In this document: positions 8,509-17,190 of the stretch, one piece after another | Position numbering within the stretch: the first letter of the stretch is position 1 | How the letters are laid out: each line of letters starts with the position of its first letter | Assembly: GCA_027618565.1 (NCBI GenBank) | Contig: JAQCEQ010000001.1 | Location: 62,001-126,000 of the forward strand | Source of the DNA: Planctomycetota bacterium | Lineage (GTDB): Bacteria; Planctomycetota; Phycisphaerae; Phycisphaerales; SM1A02 | Direction of reading: 5' to 3' | DNA length: 64,000 bases | Notes under the pieces: generated by a model | What the model saw: only the letters and a program-made list of their open reading frames with translations | Told to the model about the DNA's origin: nothing | Databases searched by the model: none | Program-made: the position numbers and the translations under genes

Positions 8509-9055
8509 CCGAATCGCTGTCCTCGCCTTCGGGCTCATCGCTCATCTGGACATCGATGTCAAACTGCATCGCGCCACCGGCACCTCCGGCCATCGCTTGC
8601 TCCATCGCGGCCTTGATCCTGGCTTGCATCTCTGGCGTCATCGCATCATCAAAGATCATCGTCTTGCCGTCGGGACCGACGATCATGACCTTGCTCTGGA
8701 CCTTGGCGCTTCCAAGGTTGAACCCCGCAAAGCCTGGTGAGCCGCCCGCCACATTCCACCGCATGGCCTGGACGTCCACGTCGCCGCCGCGCGGTCCGTT
8801 GTGGCCGTTGTGGCCGTTGGGTCCGTTGGTCTCCCATTGGCCGATCAGCCCGCACCCGCCGCCGCCGCCGCCGCCACCGCCGCCGCCACAGCATTTGCCA
8901 CAGCAGACTCCTGCCGCGAACGACGCCGCGCACAGCAGCACGATGATGATGCAGGTCAGCCAGCAGCACAGCCGCGCCGTCCTCTTTTCCAGCGCCGCCA
9001 TGCGGGCGTCGCAACAGTTGTTCTTGTGGGTTGAGTCGCAGCTGGGATCGCTCAT
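8495..9055 (-). CDS. Cys-rich, poly-Gly single-pass membrane protein
   Basis: This 186-residue protein is of unknown family. It has 12 cysteines in its first 68 residues, a membrane helix at about 29-50, an uninterrupted run of 11 glycines (57-67), and a GPNGHNGHNG repeat. A soluble domain with a DGKTMIFDD motif follows, and the protein ends in a very acidic tail rich in Asp and Ser. The DNA for the Gly run is a CCG/CCA repeat prone to length change. It is the first gene of the aldehyde dehydrogenase operon and overlaps the next gene by 14 nt. The paired Cys residues flanking the helix suggest metal binding or disulfides, but nothing establishes this. Confidence 0.72.
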   Translation of the reverse strand: MSDPSCDSTHKNNCCDARMAALEKRTARLCCWLTCIIIVLLCAASFAAGVCCGKCCGGGGGGGGGGGCGLIGQWETNGPNGHNGHNGPRGGDVDVQAMRWNVAGGSPGFAGFNLGSAKVQSKVMIVGPDGKTMIFDDAMTPEMQARIKAAMEQAMAGGAGGAMQFDIDVQMSDEPEGEDSDSDDDA

Positions 9056-9150
9056 GGGTTCTCCTTGGGGTGGTGGCTTTTGTCAATCCGGTCGATCAGT
9101 CCGACCATCCTACGCGCGCACGTGCCTCCTCGCCCCGATACGATCACCCC

Positions 9151-9873
9151 ATGCGGGTCCTCACCATCGATGTCGGCGGAACACATGTCAAGGTTCGAGT
9201 CCCAGATGTGGAGGAGAAGCGGCGATTTCCGTCCGGCAAGGCGCTCACCGCGCCGTTGATGGCGGAAGGTGTCAAGGAGATCGCCAAGGACTGGGCGTAC
9301 GACTGCGTGTCGATTGGCCTCCCGACTCCCATCGATCACTGCAAGCCGGTGCACGAGCCCCACAATCTTGGTGGCGGCTGGGTGGACTTTGACTACGCCG
9401 GCGCGTTCGGTGTTCCCGTCCGGCTGATCAACGATGCGGCGATGCAGGCGCTTGGCCACGACAACGGCGGTCGAATGCTCTTCCTGGGTCTAGGTACCGG
9501 GCTGGGCACGGCGATCGTCGTGGACCATCGCGTGCTGCCGTGCGAGCTGGCGCACCTGCAGTTTCGCAAGGGCAAGACCTTTGAGGAAGAAGTGGGGGAG
9601 GCTGCGCTGGAGCGCAAGGGCAAGGAGCGATGGGCCAAACGAGTCTTCGAGATGATCGACACCTTGCGCGCCGCCATACAAGTGGACGAGGTCGTCATCG
9701 GCGGCGGCAATGTCCGAAACCTGGATGAACTCCCCGCCGGTTGCCGCCGAGGCGAAAACGCGCTTGCCTTCGAGGGTGGCTTCCGACTGTGGCGCAACCC
9801 CTGGACCGCCGCGCTGGACGCAGATGAGCATGTGCTGGCTCCGAAAGCCGGTCGCGGGAGCGCCGCCCGTTGA
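9151..9873 (+). CDS. ROK-family sugar kinase, polyphosphate-glucokinase-like
   Basis: This 240-residue cytoplasmic kinase probably phosphorylates glucose or a related hexose. It has the phosphate-binding DVGGTHVK loop (7-14), the catalytic Asp in INDAAMQALG, a second glycine loop GLGTGLGTAIV, and ELAHLQ followed by a KGKTFEEEVG segment. That last combination is typical of polyphosphate-dependent glucokinases rather than ATP-dependent ROK repressors, and there is no DNA-binding domain or Cys-rich zinc loop. The start at 9151 (ATG) puts the phosphate loop in its normal place; longer starts run into the divergent neighbour. Phosphate donor choice (polyphosphate or ATP) is not certain. Confidence 0.85.
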   Translation: MRVLTIDVGGTHVKVRVPDVEEKRRFPSGKALTAPLMAEGVKEIAKDWAYDCVSIGLPTPIDHCKPVHEPHNLGGGWVDFDYAGAFGVPVRLINDAAMQALGHDNGGRMLFLGLGTGLGTAIVVDHRVLPCELAHLQFRKGKTFEEEVGEAALERKGKERWAKRVFEMIDTLRAAIQVDEVVIGGGNVRNLDELPAGCRRGENALAFEGGFRLWRNPWTAALDADEHVLAPKAGRGSAAR

Positions 9874-9915
9874 TGTTGAATTGATCGGAATCGACCAAAA
9901 AAACGCCGGATCTGA

Positions 9916-10929
9916 TCAGCCCAACCGCCGTAGCCCGCCCACCGGCTCCACGCCTCGGCGCCGCGAGCACGCCAGCACCATCCCCGCACCAACCACGACC
10001 ATCACCACCGAGATGAGCATGGGGAGTGTCAAGGGACCGACCATCAACACGCCTTGGTCCGGTTCCCGAAACTGCTCCGTCACTTCGCGCAGCACGCCAT
10101 AGGTGATCAGGAACCATCCAGCGATGACGCCTGGCTTTCGCGGTCGCCACCACACCAGCGCCAACACCCCCATCAGGATCGGCCCATCGGTGATCGCCTG
10201 GAAGAAGTTGCTGGGGTAGTAGGCGGTGAGCACGGGCTCCAGTGCATCGATGACGGCTCGATTTCCTGAGTAGCACGCCTGCACCACATACTGCGGCCAT
10301 TGTGCGCTCGACGCTTCCGCACCGGCGACTCCCGACGCGGCGAGCGCCGCGCGAGCAGGCTCGGCCAGCGAGAGGTCAAAGTTTCCTTCGTAGATCTGCA
10401 CCGGATACTTCACGCTCCACCATGGTGCACTCGACTGCATCGATTCCGGTAGTGCGCGACCCCAAAGTTCACCGTTGACCCAGTTGGCCAATCGACCAAA
10501 CATCAGGCCCGGGCAGCAGATGAATGCCGCACAGTCCATCACATGCAGGACCGCCAGCCCGCGAGTCCGCGCAAACCAGATCACGGCGATGGCCACGCCA
10601 ACCATCCCACCGTGGCTGGACATGCCTCCCTTGTGAATCTCCAGCAGACCCCAAAACGGAAATCCTGACCCAAATGTCCACAGGAGCGACGGCTCATAGA
10701 GCAGCACATGGCCCACGCGGCCTCCCACCAGGACGCTCAGCACCATCGCCGTCACGAAGTCGCCAGTGTTCCGCACGGTCATCATCGACCGACCTGTCTT
10801 GGCCATCCACCGCAAGGCCATCCACGCGACCACGAATCCCGCGAGGTATGCCAGCCCGTACCAGCGCACGCCCATGCCGGGCGAGATCTCCAGAGCAAAC
10901 GGGCCCAGGGTGTGAAGGATCGATGCCAT
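9916..10929 (-). CDS. lgt: Prolipoprotein diacylglyceryl transferase
   Basis: Lgt transfers diacylglycerol from phosphatidylglycerol to the lipobox cysteine of prolipoproteins in the inner membrane. At 338 residues it has the expected multi-pass topology. The family signature GRLANWVNGELWG starts at residue 145, and GGMSSHGG at 101-108 matches the conserved loop. A long insert around residues 180-230 separates the signature from the C-terminal helices. The start at 10929 was chosen because the 32 residues that a longer form would add are hydrophilic and unlike the family. Two lipoprotein substrates are encoded in this window (44224-44925 and 52293-53663). It is divergent from trpD. Confidence 0.94.
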   Translation of the reverse strand: MASILHTLGPFALEISPGMGVRWYGLAYLAGFVVAWMALRWMAKTGRSMMTVRNTGDFVTAMVLSVLVGGRVGHVLLYEPSLLWTFGSGFPFWGLLEIHKGGMSSHGGMVGVAIAVIWFARTRGLAVLHVMDCAAFICCPGLMFGRLANWVNGELWGRALPESMQSSAPWWSVKYPVQIYEGNFDLSLAEPARAALAASGVAGAEASSAQWPQYVVQACYSGNRAVIDALEPVLTAYYPSNFFQAITDGPILMGVLALVWWRPRKPGVIAGWFLITYGVLREVTEQFREPDQGVLMVGPLTLPMLISVVMVVVGAGMVLACSRRRGVEPVGGLRRLG

Positions 10930-11045
10930 CTCGTGTCGTGTCGGGCTGGTGTCGTCTGTGTCAGTGCGCTGTCGGCCGGATGAGCTGTCGCCGGCGGGGC
11001 GTGTGAGCCTATCTCGCACAGTCACCTCCCGCTACGCTCCAAAGC

Positions 11046-12185
11046 GTGAGCAACGCGCCGACGCCAAGCCAGCCGTCAAACCCAACCCAAGGTGCGCCAC
11101 CCACCTCAACCCTCGGCCCATCCGAGTTCCATCGACCCGAGGGCGAGGGGGACCTGACGACCGCGCTTCGCCACCTCGCGGCCGGCGCCAGCCTCTCGTA
11201 TGACGACACTGTCACGGCATTCACCTCGATGATGCGTGGACGCGCCCACCCAGCAGAGGTGGGCGCACTGCTCGCACTCCTCGCCACCCGCGTGCCCACG
11301 GCCGAGGAGCTCGCTGGCGCGGCAAGCGTCATGCGCTTCCACTGCGACCCTGTGCCGACCTCGCTTCCGCGCGAGTCCATCCTGGATACTGCTGGGACCG
11401 GCGGCGCACCAAAGACCTTCAATGTGGGCACGGCGTCGGCGATCGTCGCGGCGGCGTGTGGCGTTCGCGTGGCCAAGGCGGGCAACAAGTCGCGCACCGG
11501 GCGCGGCAGCGCCGAAGTCCTGGAGGCGCTCGGCGTCAACATCAACGCGTCACGCGATGTCCAGCGCACCTGCCTGGAGCATGTCGGCGTCTGCTTCTGT
11601 TACGCCGTGCAGCACCATCCCGCCGCCAAGCACGCCATGCCGGTGCGGAAGATCCTTGGATTCCCAACGATCTTCAACCTGCTTGGACCGCTCACCAATC
11701 CCGCCGGGGCTGGTCGCCAGCTCATGGGTGTGTACGCCAAGCAGTTCGTGGAGCCGGTCTCGAACGCGATGATCCGGCTAGGGACTCGCCGCGCCTTGGT
11801 GATTCACTCCCTCGACGGCCTGGACGAGATCTCCACCGGCGCCGACACCATCATGGTGAGCGTGCGCGACGGGCAGCTGGAACGCGGCCTCTTCCACCCC
11901 GAAGAGGTGGGTATTTCCAGGAGTGATCCACTCGCACATGTCCCCGCCAGCGCCGCCCAAGCAGCCGAGTGGATCGTTGAACTCTTCGATGGATCGATGC
12001 ATGGCACGGCTCGCGACATGCTGGTCATCAACAGCGCCGCGGCGCTGGTGGCCGCCGACCACGCTCGCGACATGCGCCATGGAGTTGACCTGGCGCGCGA
12101 AGCCATCTCCTCCGGTGCTGCTGCCGCCACGCTGGACCGCCTGGTCGCCGTGAGCAACGGCCATCACGATCCGGCGGAGCACTGA
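11046..12185 (+). CDS. trpD: Anthranilate phosphoribosyltransferase
   Basis: TrpD joins anthranilate to phosphoribosyl pyrophosphate in tryptophan synthesis. The PRPP-binding loop DTAGTGG is at 114-120, followed by FNVGTASAIVAA and the KAGNKS segment (144-149, usually KHGNRS). The FNLLGPLTNPA motif lies in the middle. The start is GTG at 11046. The first 35 residues are Pro/Ser/Thr-rich and probably disordered. No other trp gene is in the window, so the pathway genes are scattered. The HG-to-AG change in the usual KHGNR motif is a mild departure from the family. Confidence 0.93.
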   Translation: MSNAPTPSQPSNPTQGAPPTSTLGPSEFHRPEGEGDLTTALRHLAAGASLSYDDTVTAFTSMMRGRAHPAEVGALLALLATRVPTAEELAGAASVMRFHCDPVPTSLPRESILDTAGTGGAPKTFNVGTASAIVAAACGVRVAKAGNKSRTGRGSAEVLEALGVNINASRDVQRTCLEHVGVCFCYAVQHHPAAKHAMPVRKILGFPTIFNLLGPLTNPAGAGRQLMGVYAKQFVEPVSNAMIRLGTRRALVIHSLDGLDEISTGADTIMVSVRDGQLERGLFHPEEVGISRSDPLAHVPASAAQAAEWIVELFDGSMHGTARDMLVINSAAALVAADHARDMRHGVDLAREAISSGAAAATLDRLVAVSNGHHDPAEH

Positions 12186-12288
12186 CTTCCAGTGTGGTGT
12201 GGTGTGACTCTGGGCTCCACCTCCAGAACCTCTGGAACTTTGGCTTCATCCGTGCCAACTCGTTCCCGCGCCGTCATGATGTCGCCTC

Positions 12289-14274
12289 GTGGGGGAATGC
12301 GAACAACGCTGCTTGCCTCTGGTGGTGGCTTGGGGCCTGTGGTTCGGTTGCGCCCTGGGGCTGTCGTATGCCGCGACCGAAGCCTGGGCCCCCTGGCTGT
12401 TCCTTGGCGGCGGCGCGATCGTGGCCACCATCTCGGCACTGACGTGGGTGGCCGCCGCCCATCAGCAGCAGCACGGCCCCGTGCCCGGCGATGATGCCGT
12501 GGCGCAGTCGGCCGGTCGTGCGCTGCGCGTGGCGATCTTCATCACGGCCGCAATGCTCGGGCTTCACCGCGCCCACGCCGAATGTCGCACCTGGGCCGCA
12601 TCCATTGGACAACTGCCAGACACCGGGATCCTCACCGACGCCGTCATCGCGCTGGGCGAGCCGCGTGCCAATCGATCGCCGTGGAAGGTGGGCGACCCAT
12701 TCCTGTCCGGCGAGCTGGTCTCGGCGGCAGGCCACCCCATCGGCCGCCGCGTGGATGTGGAATTCGAGTTGGCCACCCGCGACGGCGACGAACCTGGCCG
12801 CGCTCGGGCCCTGGCTTCCCTCCCGCAGCCCGGCGACACCATTCACACCCTCGCCTGGTGGAAACCTCCGCGCGCGCCACCCTCCTTCGATACACCAGGC
12901 CTGGGCGTGGCCAACACGCCGCAACCTATTGCTCCCGCCGCACGCTACACCCGCGGCGGCGGCGGGACGCTCGTTGTGCCATGCGACGGCTGGGGACACG
13001 CTTCTCCCGCCGGGCCACTTGACTGGCTCAAGGCAGTCCGGTGCCGCGCACGAGCGCAGACCGGTCGCGCGCTGCGGGAATCGATCCTCCCTTGGCCCGA
13101 TGTGGAGTCTCGATCGATCCTGGCGTGCATGGTGATTGGCACGGAACGAGAGGGCGCCAAGCCAGCCCTCGCCGATTTCGCCGTCACGGGCCTCACGCAC
13201 CTCGTGGCCATCAGTGGATTCAATGTGGCAATCCTCGCGGGTGGCCTGCTGTGGCTGGGCCGCTGGTTCCGACTCCGGCATCGTGGGCGATCGATCCTCC
13301 TCTTGACCGGCGCGATCCTCTTCGCGCTCGCCGTGCAGCCCGACATCTCCGCCACTCGCGCCGCGTTCATGGCGATCGTCGCGGGAGTGGCGGCGCTGCT
13401 GGGAGCCCACTTCACGCCACGCGCCGTGCTGGGTTGGGTCGCCGTCGCCCTGATGCTGGACGACCCGCACGCCGCCCTTCGCCCTGGATTCCAGATGAGC
13501 TTCGTCGCCGTGATCGCGCTCCTTGATGCGCAGCGAGTGGACGCGCGGCTCTTGAGTGATCGATGGATGCACCGCAGCCTGCCGCACCTAGTGCTGGCGG
13601 GCGCAACACTGGCATTGCTCCTGAGCCTTCGAGTCTGGCTGGCCACGCTCCCAAGCGTGTGGTGCCACTTCGGGCTCCTCGCCTTCTGGGGGCCACTCCT
13701 CACAGTGCTTGTTTCTCCCATCGCAGCAGCGGCCATCGTGTTGGGCTCTCTCGCCACCGCCACATCACTGCTCTTGACCTTTGCAGGCACCTGCTTCGCG
13801 ATGCCGGCAGCGGCACTGGCTTGGCTGCTGGTTCAGGCCGCACACCTCGGAGCCGCCGCCCCTGGGGCCGCCGTGCTGCTGCAACTCCCGCCCACCCTCA
13901 CCTGGCTGGCTGGCCCGCTCTCCCTCGCCTTGACGATGGCGTTCCTTTGGGTCGCCCGTCAACCGGTCGGGGGCTTGGTCCGACGACCGGTCAACCGTGG
14001 TTGGCTGCTCGTCGCGTCGCTCGCTGCTGCCGTTGTCGCGTCGATAAGGAGACCCTCGCGCAATTCCAGGCGATCGCCCAGCGGTCCATCAACCCCTTCT
14101 CGGCACTCGATCGTGAATGGGCCGCGCGTCAATGTGGCTTCAAGGAGAATGCCACGGCGGGGATCGGCACCACCAGCGGCGCCCGCCCCCGTCGCGGCCA
14201 CGCTCCCGCGCACGCCACCGCTGCGCGCTCCCACGCCAACGAGGTCAACCTCCGCGATGACGGCGCCACTCTGA
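12289..14274 (+). CDS. ComEC/Rec2-like DNA-uptake channel protein
   Basis: This is a multi-pass membrane protein (661 residues as read) of the ComEC competence family, which conducts single-stranded DNA into the cell. The family signature appears as HLVAISGFNVAIL, followed by the typical SATRAAFMAIVAG helix region. There is an N-terminal DUF4131-like soluble region, but the C-terminal metallo-beta-lactamase domain found in many ComEC proteins is absent. From about residue 586 onward (after 14045) the sequence turns into Arg/Pro/Ser-rich text antisense to the convergent gene, so the last 75 residues may not be natural. The GTG start at 12289 has a weak ribosome site. Confidence 0.83.
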   Translation: MGECEQRCLPLVVAWGLWFGCALGLSYAATEAWAPWLFLGGGAIVATISALTWVAAAHQQQHGPVPGDDAVAQSAGRALRVAIFITAAMLGLHRAHAECRTWAASIGQLPDTGILTDAVIALGEPRANRSPWKVGDPFLSGELVSAAGHPIGRRVDVEFELATRDGDEPGRARALASLPQPGDTIHTLAWWKPPRAPPSFDTPGLGVANTPQPIAPAARYTRGGGGTLVVPCDGWGHASPAGPLDWLKAVRCRARAQTGRALRESILPWPDVESRSILACMVIGTEREGAKPALADFAVTGLTHLVAISGFNVAILAGGLLWLGRWFRLRHRGRSILLLTGAILFALAVQPDISATRAAFMAIVAGVAALLGAHFTPRAVLGWVAVALMLDDPHAALRPGFQMSFVAVIALLDAQRVDARLLSDRWMHRSLPHLVLAGATLALLLSLRVWLATLPSVWCHFGLLAFWGPLLTVLVSPIAAAAIVLGSLATATSLLLTFAGTCFAMPAAALAWLLVQAAHLGAAAPGAAVLLQLPPTLTWLAGPLSLALTMAFLWVARQPVGGLVRRPVNRGWLLVASLAAAVVASIRRPSRNSRRSPSGPSTPSRHSIVNGPRVNVASRRMPRRGSAPPAAPAPVAATLPRTPPLRAPTPTRSTSAMTAPL

Positions 14275-15293
14275 ATGATCGCCACCGAACCGTTGGCGCG
14301 GGGGCTGGTAGCCACCACACGAACCGAGAGCACACCATGACCAAAGGGCATCTCGGCTTCGATCCTGGCGGGCGCGTCGGCATACATGGTCATCGACCCA
14401 AGCGGCACCGGACGAACATCCTTGCCGGCGGTGGGTCGCACTTGCGGTGCCCGGGTCGATGCCGAACCCGATGCCGGTGCCGATGCGGGCGGGAGCACTC
14501 CCGGCAGCGCCGTGTGCCCCTGCACCACGTCCGACAGGCAAGCCACTCGAGACGCATCCAGCAGCGCGGTCACGGCACCACCCTGACGCAAGACGACCCG
14601 GTCAAGTTGGCGCTGCCACGCTTTCGCCGCGGCGCCAGGCGCGGCCTCGTCCACCACCGTCCCATCCCGAAGCCAGTACCGCGGCCATCCAGGAGAGGCT
14701 GGCGTCCCCACGAAGTGCACGCTCAAGACGCTTGCCACCTCGAACATTCGGCGCGCCGACGGATCTCCCTCCAGCTCCACCACGATGGAATGGTCGACCT
14801 GCGACACGATTCCCTTGACCTGGTCTCCGTTGGCCAGCACCACCAGGTCCATCGTGGGCGGCTCATCTCCTGCCGCCGTGGCGAGCGCGTGGTCTGGACT
14901 CGGCGCCGCCCGCTCGGGTGAGAAGCGCACCGACTTGATCCACTCGAAGGGAAGCGCCATGATGCCAAGCGAGTCATGCCTCCAGAGGATTGTCTCGTCT
15001 GGGACCGGCGAACGCGCCTCTTCTTCCGCCACAGCCCGCTCCACCAGTGTCGCCAGGTTTCCAGGGAATCGCTCACCGGTCCACAGGATCACTTCGGCGG
15101 CTGAGTGGTCGATGGGCTCCGTCCCAATCGTCGCGACGACGACGCCATCGGAGAGGATCTCATCCGTGCGCGCGTGCGCCGGTGGCTCTGTTAGTGCCAG
15201 GGCCAGGGCCGCAACGCCGACACCAACGCCGAGGCTATGGTGGAGGCTGAGCCCGAGGCCCCGTGGATATCGGCGGCAGCTGGTCGTCGTCAT
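13959..15293 (-). CDS. Exported hypothetical protein, last gene of the MoxR operon
   Basis: The 444-residue protein starts with a signal peptide (hydrophobic 18-36, ending near AHA). It then has beta-rich segments such as VILWTGERFPGN and DLVVLANGDQVKGIVSQV, like the small beta-barrel modules seen in planctomycete surface proteins. The ATG overlaps the upstream gene by 4 nt, tying it to the MoxR operon. The last 27 residues or so (beyond about 14040) look non-conserved and lie antisense to the ComEC-like gene. No catalytic motif is seen; a periplasmic structural or binding role is a guess. Confidence 0.7.
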   Translation of the reverse strand: MTTTSCRRYPRGLGLSLHHSLGVGVGVAALALALTEPPAHARTDEILSDGVVVATIGTEPIDHSAAEVILWTGERFPGNLATLVERAVAEEEARSPVPDETILWRHDSLGIMALPFEWIKSVRFSPERAAPSPDHALATAAGDEPPTMDLVVLANGDQVKGIVSQVDHSIVVELEGDPSARRMFEVASVLSVHFVGTPASPGWPRYWLRDGTVVDEAAPGAAAKAWQRQLDRVVLRQGGAVTALLDASRVACLSDVVQGHTALPGVLPPASAPASGSASTRAPQVRPTAGKDVRPVPLGSMTMYADAPARIEAEMPFGHGVLSVRVVATSPRANGSVAIIQSGAVIAEVDLVGVGARSGGVRGSVAATGAGAAGGADPRRGILLEATLTRGPFTIECREGVDGPLGDRLELREGLLIDATTAAASDATSSQPRLTGRRTKPPTG

Positions 15294-16372
15294 CGCTGGA
15301 AGATGGGAAGGTAACGCTTCGGCATTTGCAGCACGATGAGCGCCATCGCGGTGGCGTACGGCTCACCGGCACTGTGGTCCAGCCAAGACCCTTGCTCCGT
15401 CTGCAGGGCGATGAGTTCATCCCGGATCGCCGGCCACCAGGAGGCCCAGCGCTCGCCACCCGCCAAGTACATCGCCTGCGCCGCGTAGTAGTGACCATAA
15501 AAGTAGTGCGCCTGCGCGAAGGGCCCACCACCGCCCAACACGCCGGACTGCTCCATGTACGTCAGTCCGCGCTGGATCGACTCGTCGTCGTGGATGCCCG
15601 CATAGAACAGGCTGGCCACGCCGGCGGCCGTTCGTGGCCAGCCGCTGCTCCCGGGGCCCATCGTGTATCGAAAGCCGCCGTCGGGATTCTGGCACTGGCG
15701 CACGTAGCGCACGGCGGCGGCGATGGCTTCCTTGGGGACCTTGATGCCCGCGTTGCGCGCGCTGCGAAGCGCCATGATCTCGCAGATGGTGACCGAGATG
15801 TCTGCGTCGTTGGGGACAGGGTTGTATCGCCAGCCGCCCTCGTCATTCTGGCTCGTCTGAATCAATCGAACGGCGCGCACCAACGCATCCCGGAGCCTGG
15901 GGTCGCCGGGATCCATGCCGTACACCTCGCCCAGAAAGAGTGTGGCAAATCCGTGACCGTACATCGGGCCGTGGCTGGTGGGGTCGGCAATGAGACCGCT
16001 CTCGTTCACGCTCTCGAGCACGAAGTCCAGCGTCTTGCGAACCTGCTCCGCATACGGTCCACGCGTGGGGGTGTTTCCGTCCGCCATGAAGGCCAGCCCA
16101 CACAGTGCAGCGATACCCGCGTGCCGGCCGTAGCGCCCACGACCAAACGACCCGTCCTCGTTCTGCAGTTCCACTAGTACCTTCAGTCCACGGTCGATGG
16201 ACTCCACCATCGCCGGTGAAATCTCGCCAACGGCCGGTGCGCTCTCGGCACCGCGCTCCGCCTCCTGGAGAGGAGCCACCTCAAGGACTGCGCCCGCCCG
16301 CGGCGCGGGTGGGGTGAGCTGGTCCTGCACCGGCTGAATCATTGCCACAAGGACAATCAGCTCTCCAATCAC
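15290..16372 (-). CDS. Squalene-cyclase/prenyltransferase-type repeat protein
   Basis: This 360-residue protein consists of repeats with the QW-type motif of alpha/alpha-toroid proteins: QNEDGSFGRGR, QNDEGGWRYN, QNPDGGFRY and QTEQGSWLD. The fold is that of terpene cyclases, protein prenyltransferases and complement C3d. I see no DXDD cyclase motif or zinc site, so a binding or scaffold role is more likely than terpene synthesis. I chose the GTG at 16372 because it forms a GTGA overlap with the stop of the upstream gene. The hydrophobic N-terminus (IGELIVLVAMI) may be a weak export signal. It is the seventh gene in the MoxR operon. Confidence 0.82.
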   Translation of the reverse strand: MIGELIVLVAMIQPVQDQLTPPAPRAGAVLEVAPLQEAERGAESAPAVGEISPAMVESIDRGLKVLVELQNEDGSFGRGRYGRHAGIAALCGLAFMADGNTPTRGPYAEQVRKTLDFVLESVNESGLIADPTSHGPMYGHGFATLFLGEVYGMDPGDPRLRDALVRAVRLIQTSQNDEGGWRYNPVPNDADISVTICEIMALRSARNAGIKVPKEAIAAAVRYVRQCQNPDGGFRYTMGPGSSGWPRTAAGVASLFYAGIHDDESIQRGLTYMEQSGVLGGGGPFAQAHYFYGHYYAAQAMYLAGGERWASWWPAIRDELIALQTEQGSWLDHSAGEPYATAMALIVLQMPKRYLPIFQR

Positions 16373-17190
16373 GGTCTCGACTCCTCCGCGATGCGCCTGA
16401 AGTAGGCCTCGGTCCACGCGCGGTAGGGCGTGCTCATGCGCTCTCGGAGGCCCTGCCTGAGCACCTCCCGAATCCGCGGAGGCAAAGATCCCCATTCGAT
16501 GCCGGTGGCCTCCATCGCCCCAGACGCATCTCCATCCATGCGATCTGGGAGCTGATCGCCATCGGGGTCGCCAGCCTTGGGGTTCCCTTGACGGGTGGCA
16601 TCTTCGCGTTCACCCGACTTCGCCTGCTGGCTGCCGTCCTTGTCAGCCATCTGGTCCTGGGCCGACTGGCCGCCCTGGGACTGCTGGTCCTGCGAACTGG
16701 ATGATGACGAGCCACCCGAAGAGCAAGACTGCTGCCGCTGCTGCTGTTGCTCCGCATCGGCGAGCAGGTCATCGATCATCTTGACGGCGCGCTCCTGGAG
16801 TCGTTGTGTGGCCAGTGAGTAATCCTCGCGACCGATGGCGTCACTCGCCTGCTCCAGCAGTGACTGGACCTTCCGCATTCGATCCAGCGGCTTGCCGTCG
16901 GCCAAGGCTTCCTCAAGGCCGGGATGGACGCTCGCGGGTCCCGCATCCGTGCTCGGGCCACCCTCGATCACGACCAGTCCAAGGAGTTCGTCGAGCGACT
17001 TCAACCGTGGTGTGGTCGCTTGATCGTCGTCGCTCCGATCGTCGTCAATCGCGCGTGACACCGGCGTCGCAAAGGCCGGCGTGGGCATAGCCAGCATGGA
17101 CGCGAACAAGGCGCACAGGGCGCACAGGATCACTCCCCGCCTGCTGGCGGGGTGGTGGCAACCAACCTGTGAACACATGTCTCGCCTCAT
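16369..17190 (-). CDS. Exported low-complexity Gln/Ser-rich protein in the MoxR operon
   Basis: This 273-residue protein has an N-terminal signal or anchor (about 18-40, ending AFATPVS). A helical segment (KVQSLLEQASDAIG) is followed by a Gln/Ser/Gly-rich tract (about 145-190) and a short conserved-looking C-terminus containing LPPRIREVLRQGLRERM. The C-terminal motif resembles planctomycete proteins encoded next to DUF4175-like genes. Its ATG overlaps the stop of the DUF4175-like gene by 4 nt and its own stop overlaps the GTG of the repeat protein. Function unknown; export and operon membership suggest an envelope role. Confidence 0.7.
   Translation of the reverse strand: MRRDMCSQVGCHHPASRRGVILCALCALFASMLAMPTPAFATPVSRAIDDDRSDDDQATTPRLKSLDELLGLVVIEGGPSTDAGPASVHPGLEEALADGKPLDRMRKVQSLLEQASDAIGREDYSLATQRLQERAVKMIDDLLADAEQQQQRQQSCSSGGSSSSSSQDQQSQGGQSAQDQMADKDGSQQAKSGEREDATRQGNPKAGDPDGDQLPDRMDGDASGAMEATGIEWGSLPPRIREVLRQGLRERMSTPYRAWTEAYFRRIAEESRP

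Noticed and set aside
8847-8895. CCG/CCA repeat, considered as a CRISPR or microsatellite feature
   Set aside because: It is simply the coding sequence of the poly-Gly run; no spacers.
12274-13587. Long minus-strand frame opposite the ComEC-like gene
   Set aside because: The plus strand carries the ComEC signature; the minus frame is low-complexity Arg/Gly/Ser text.
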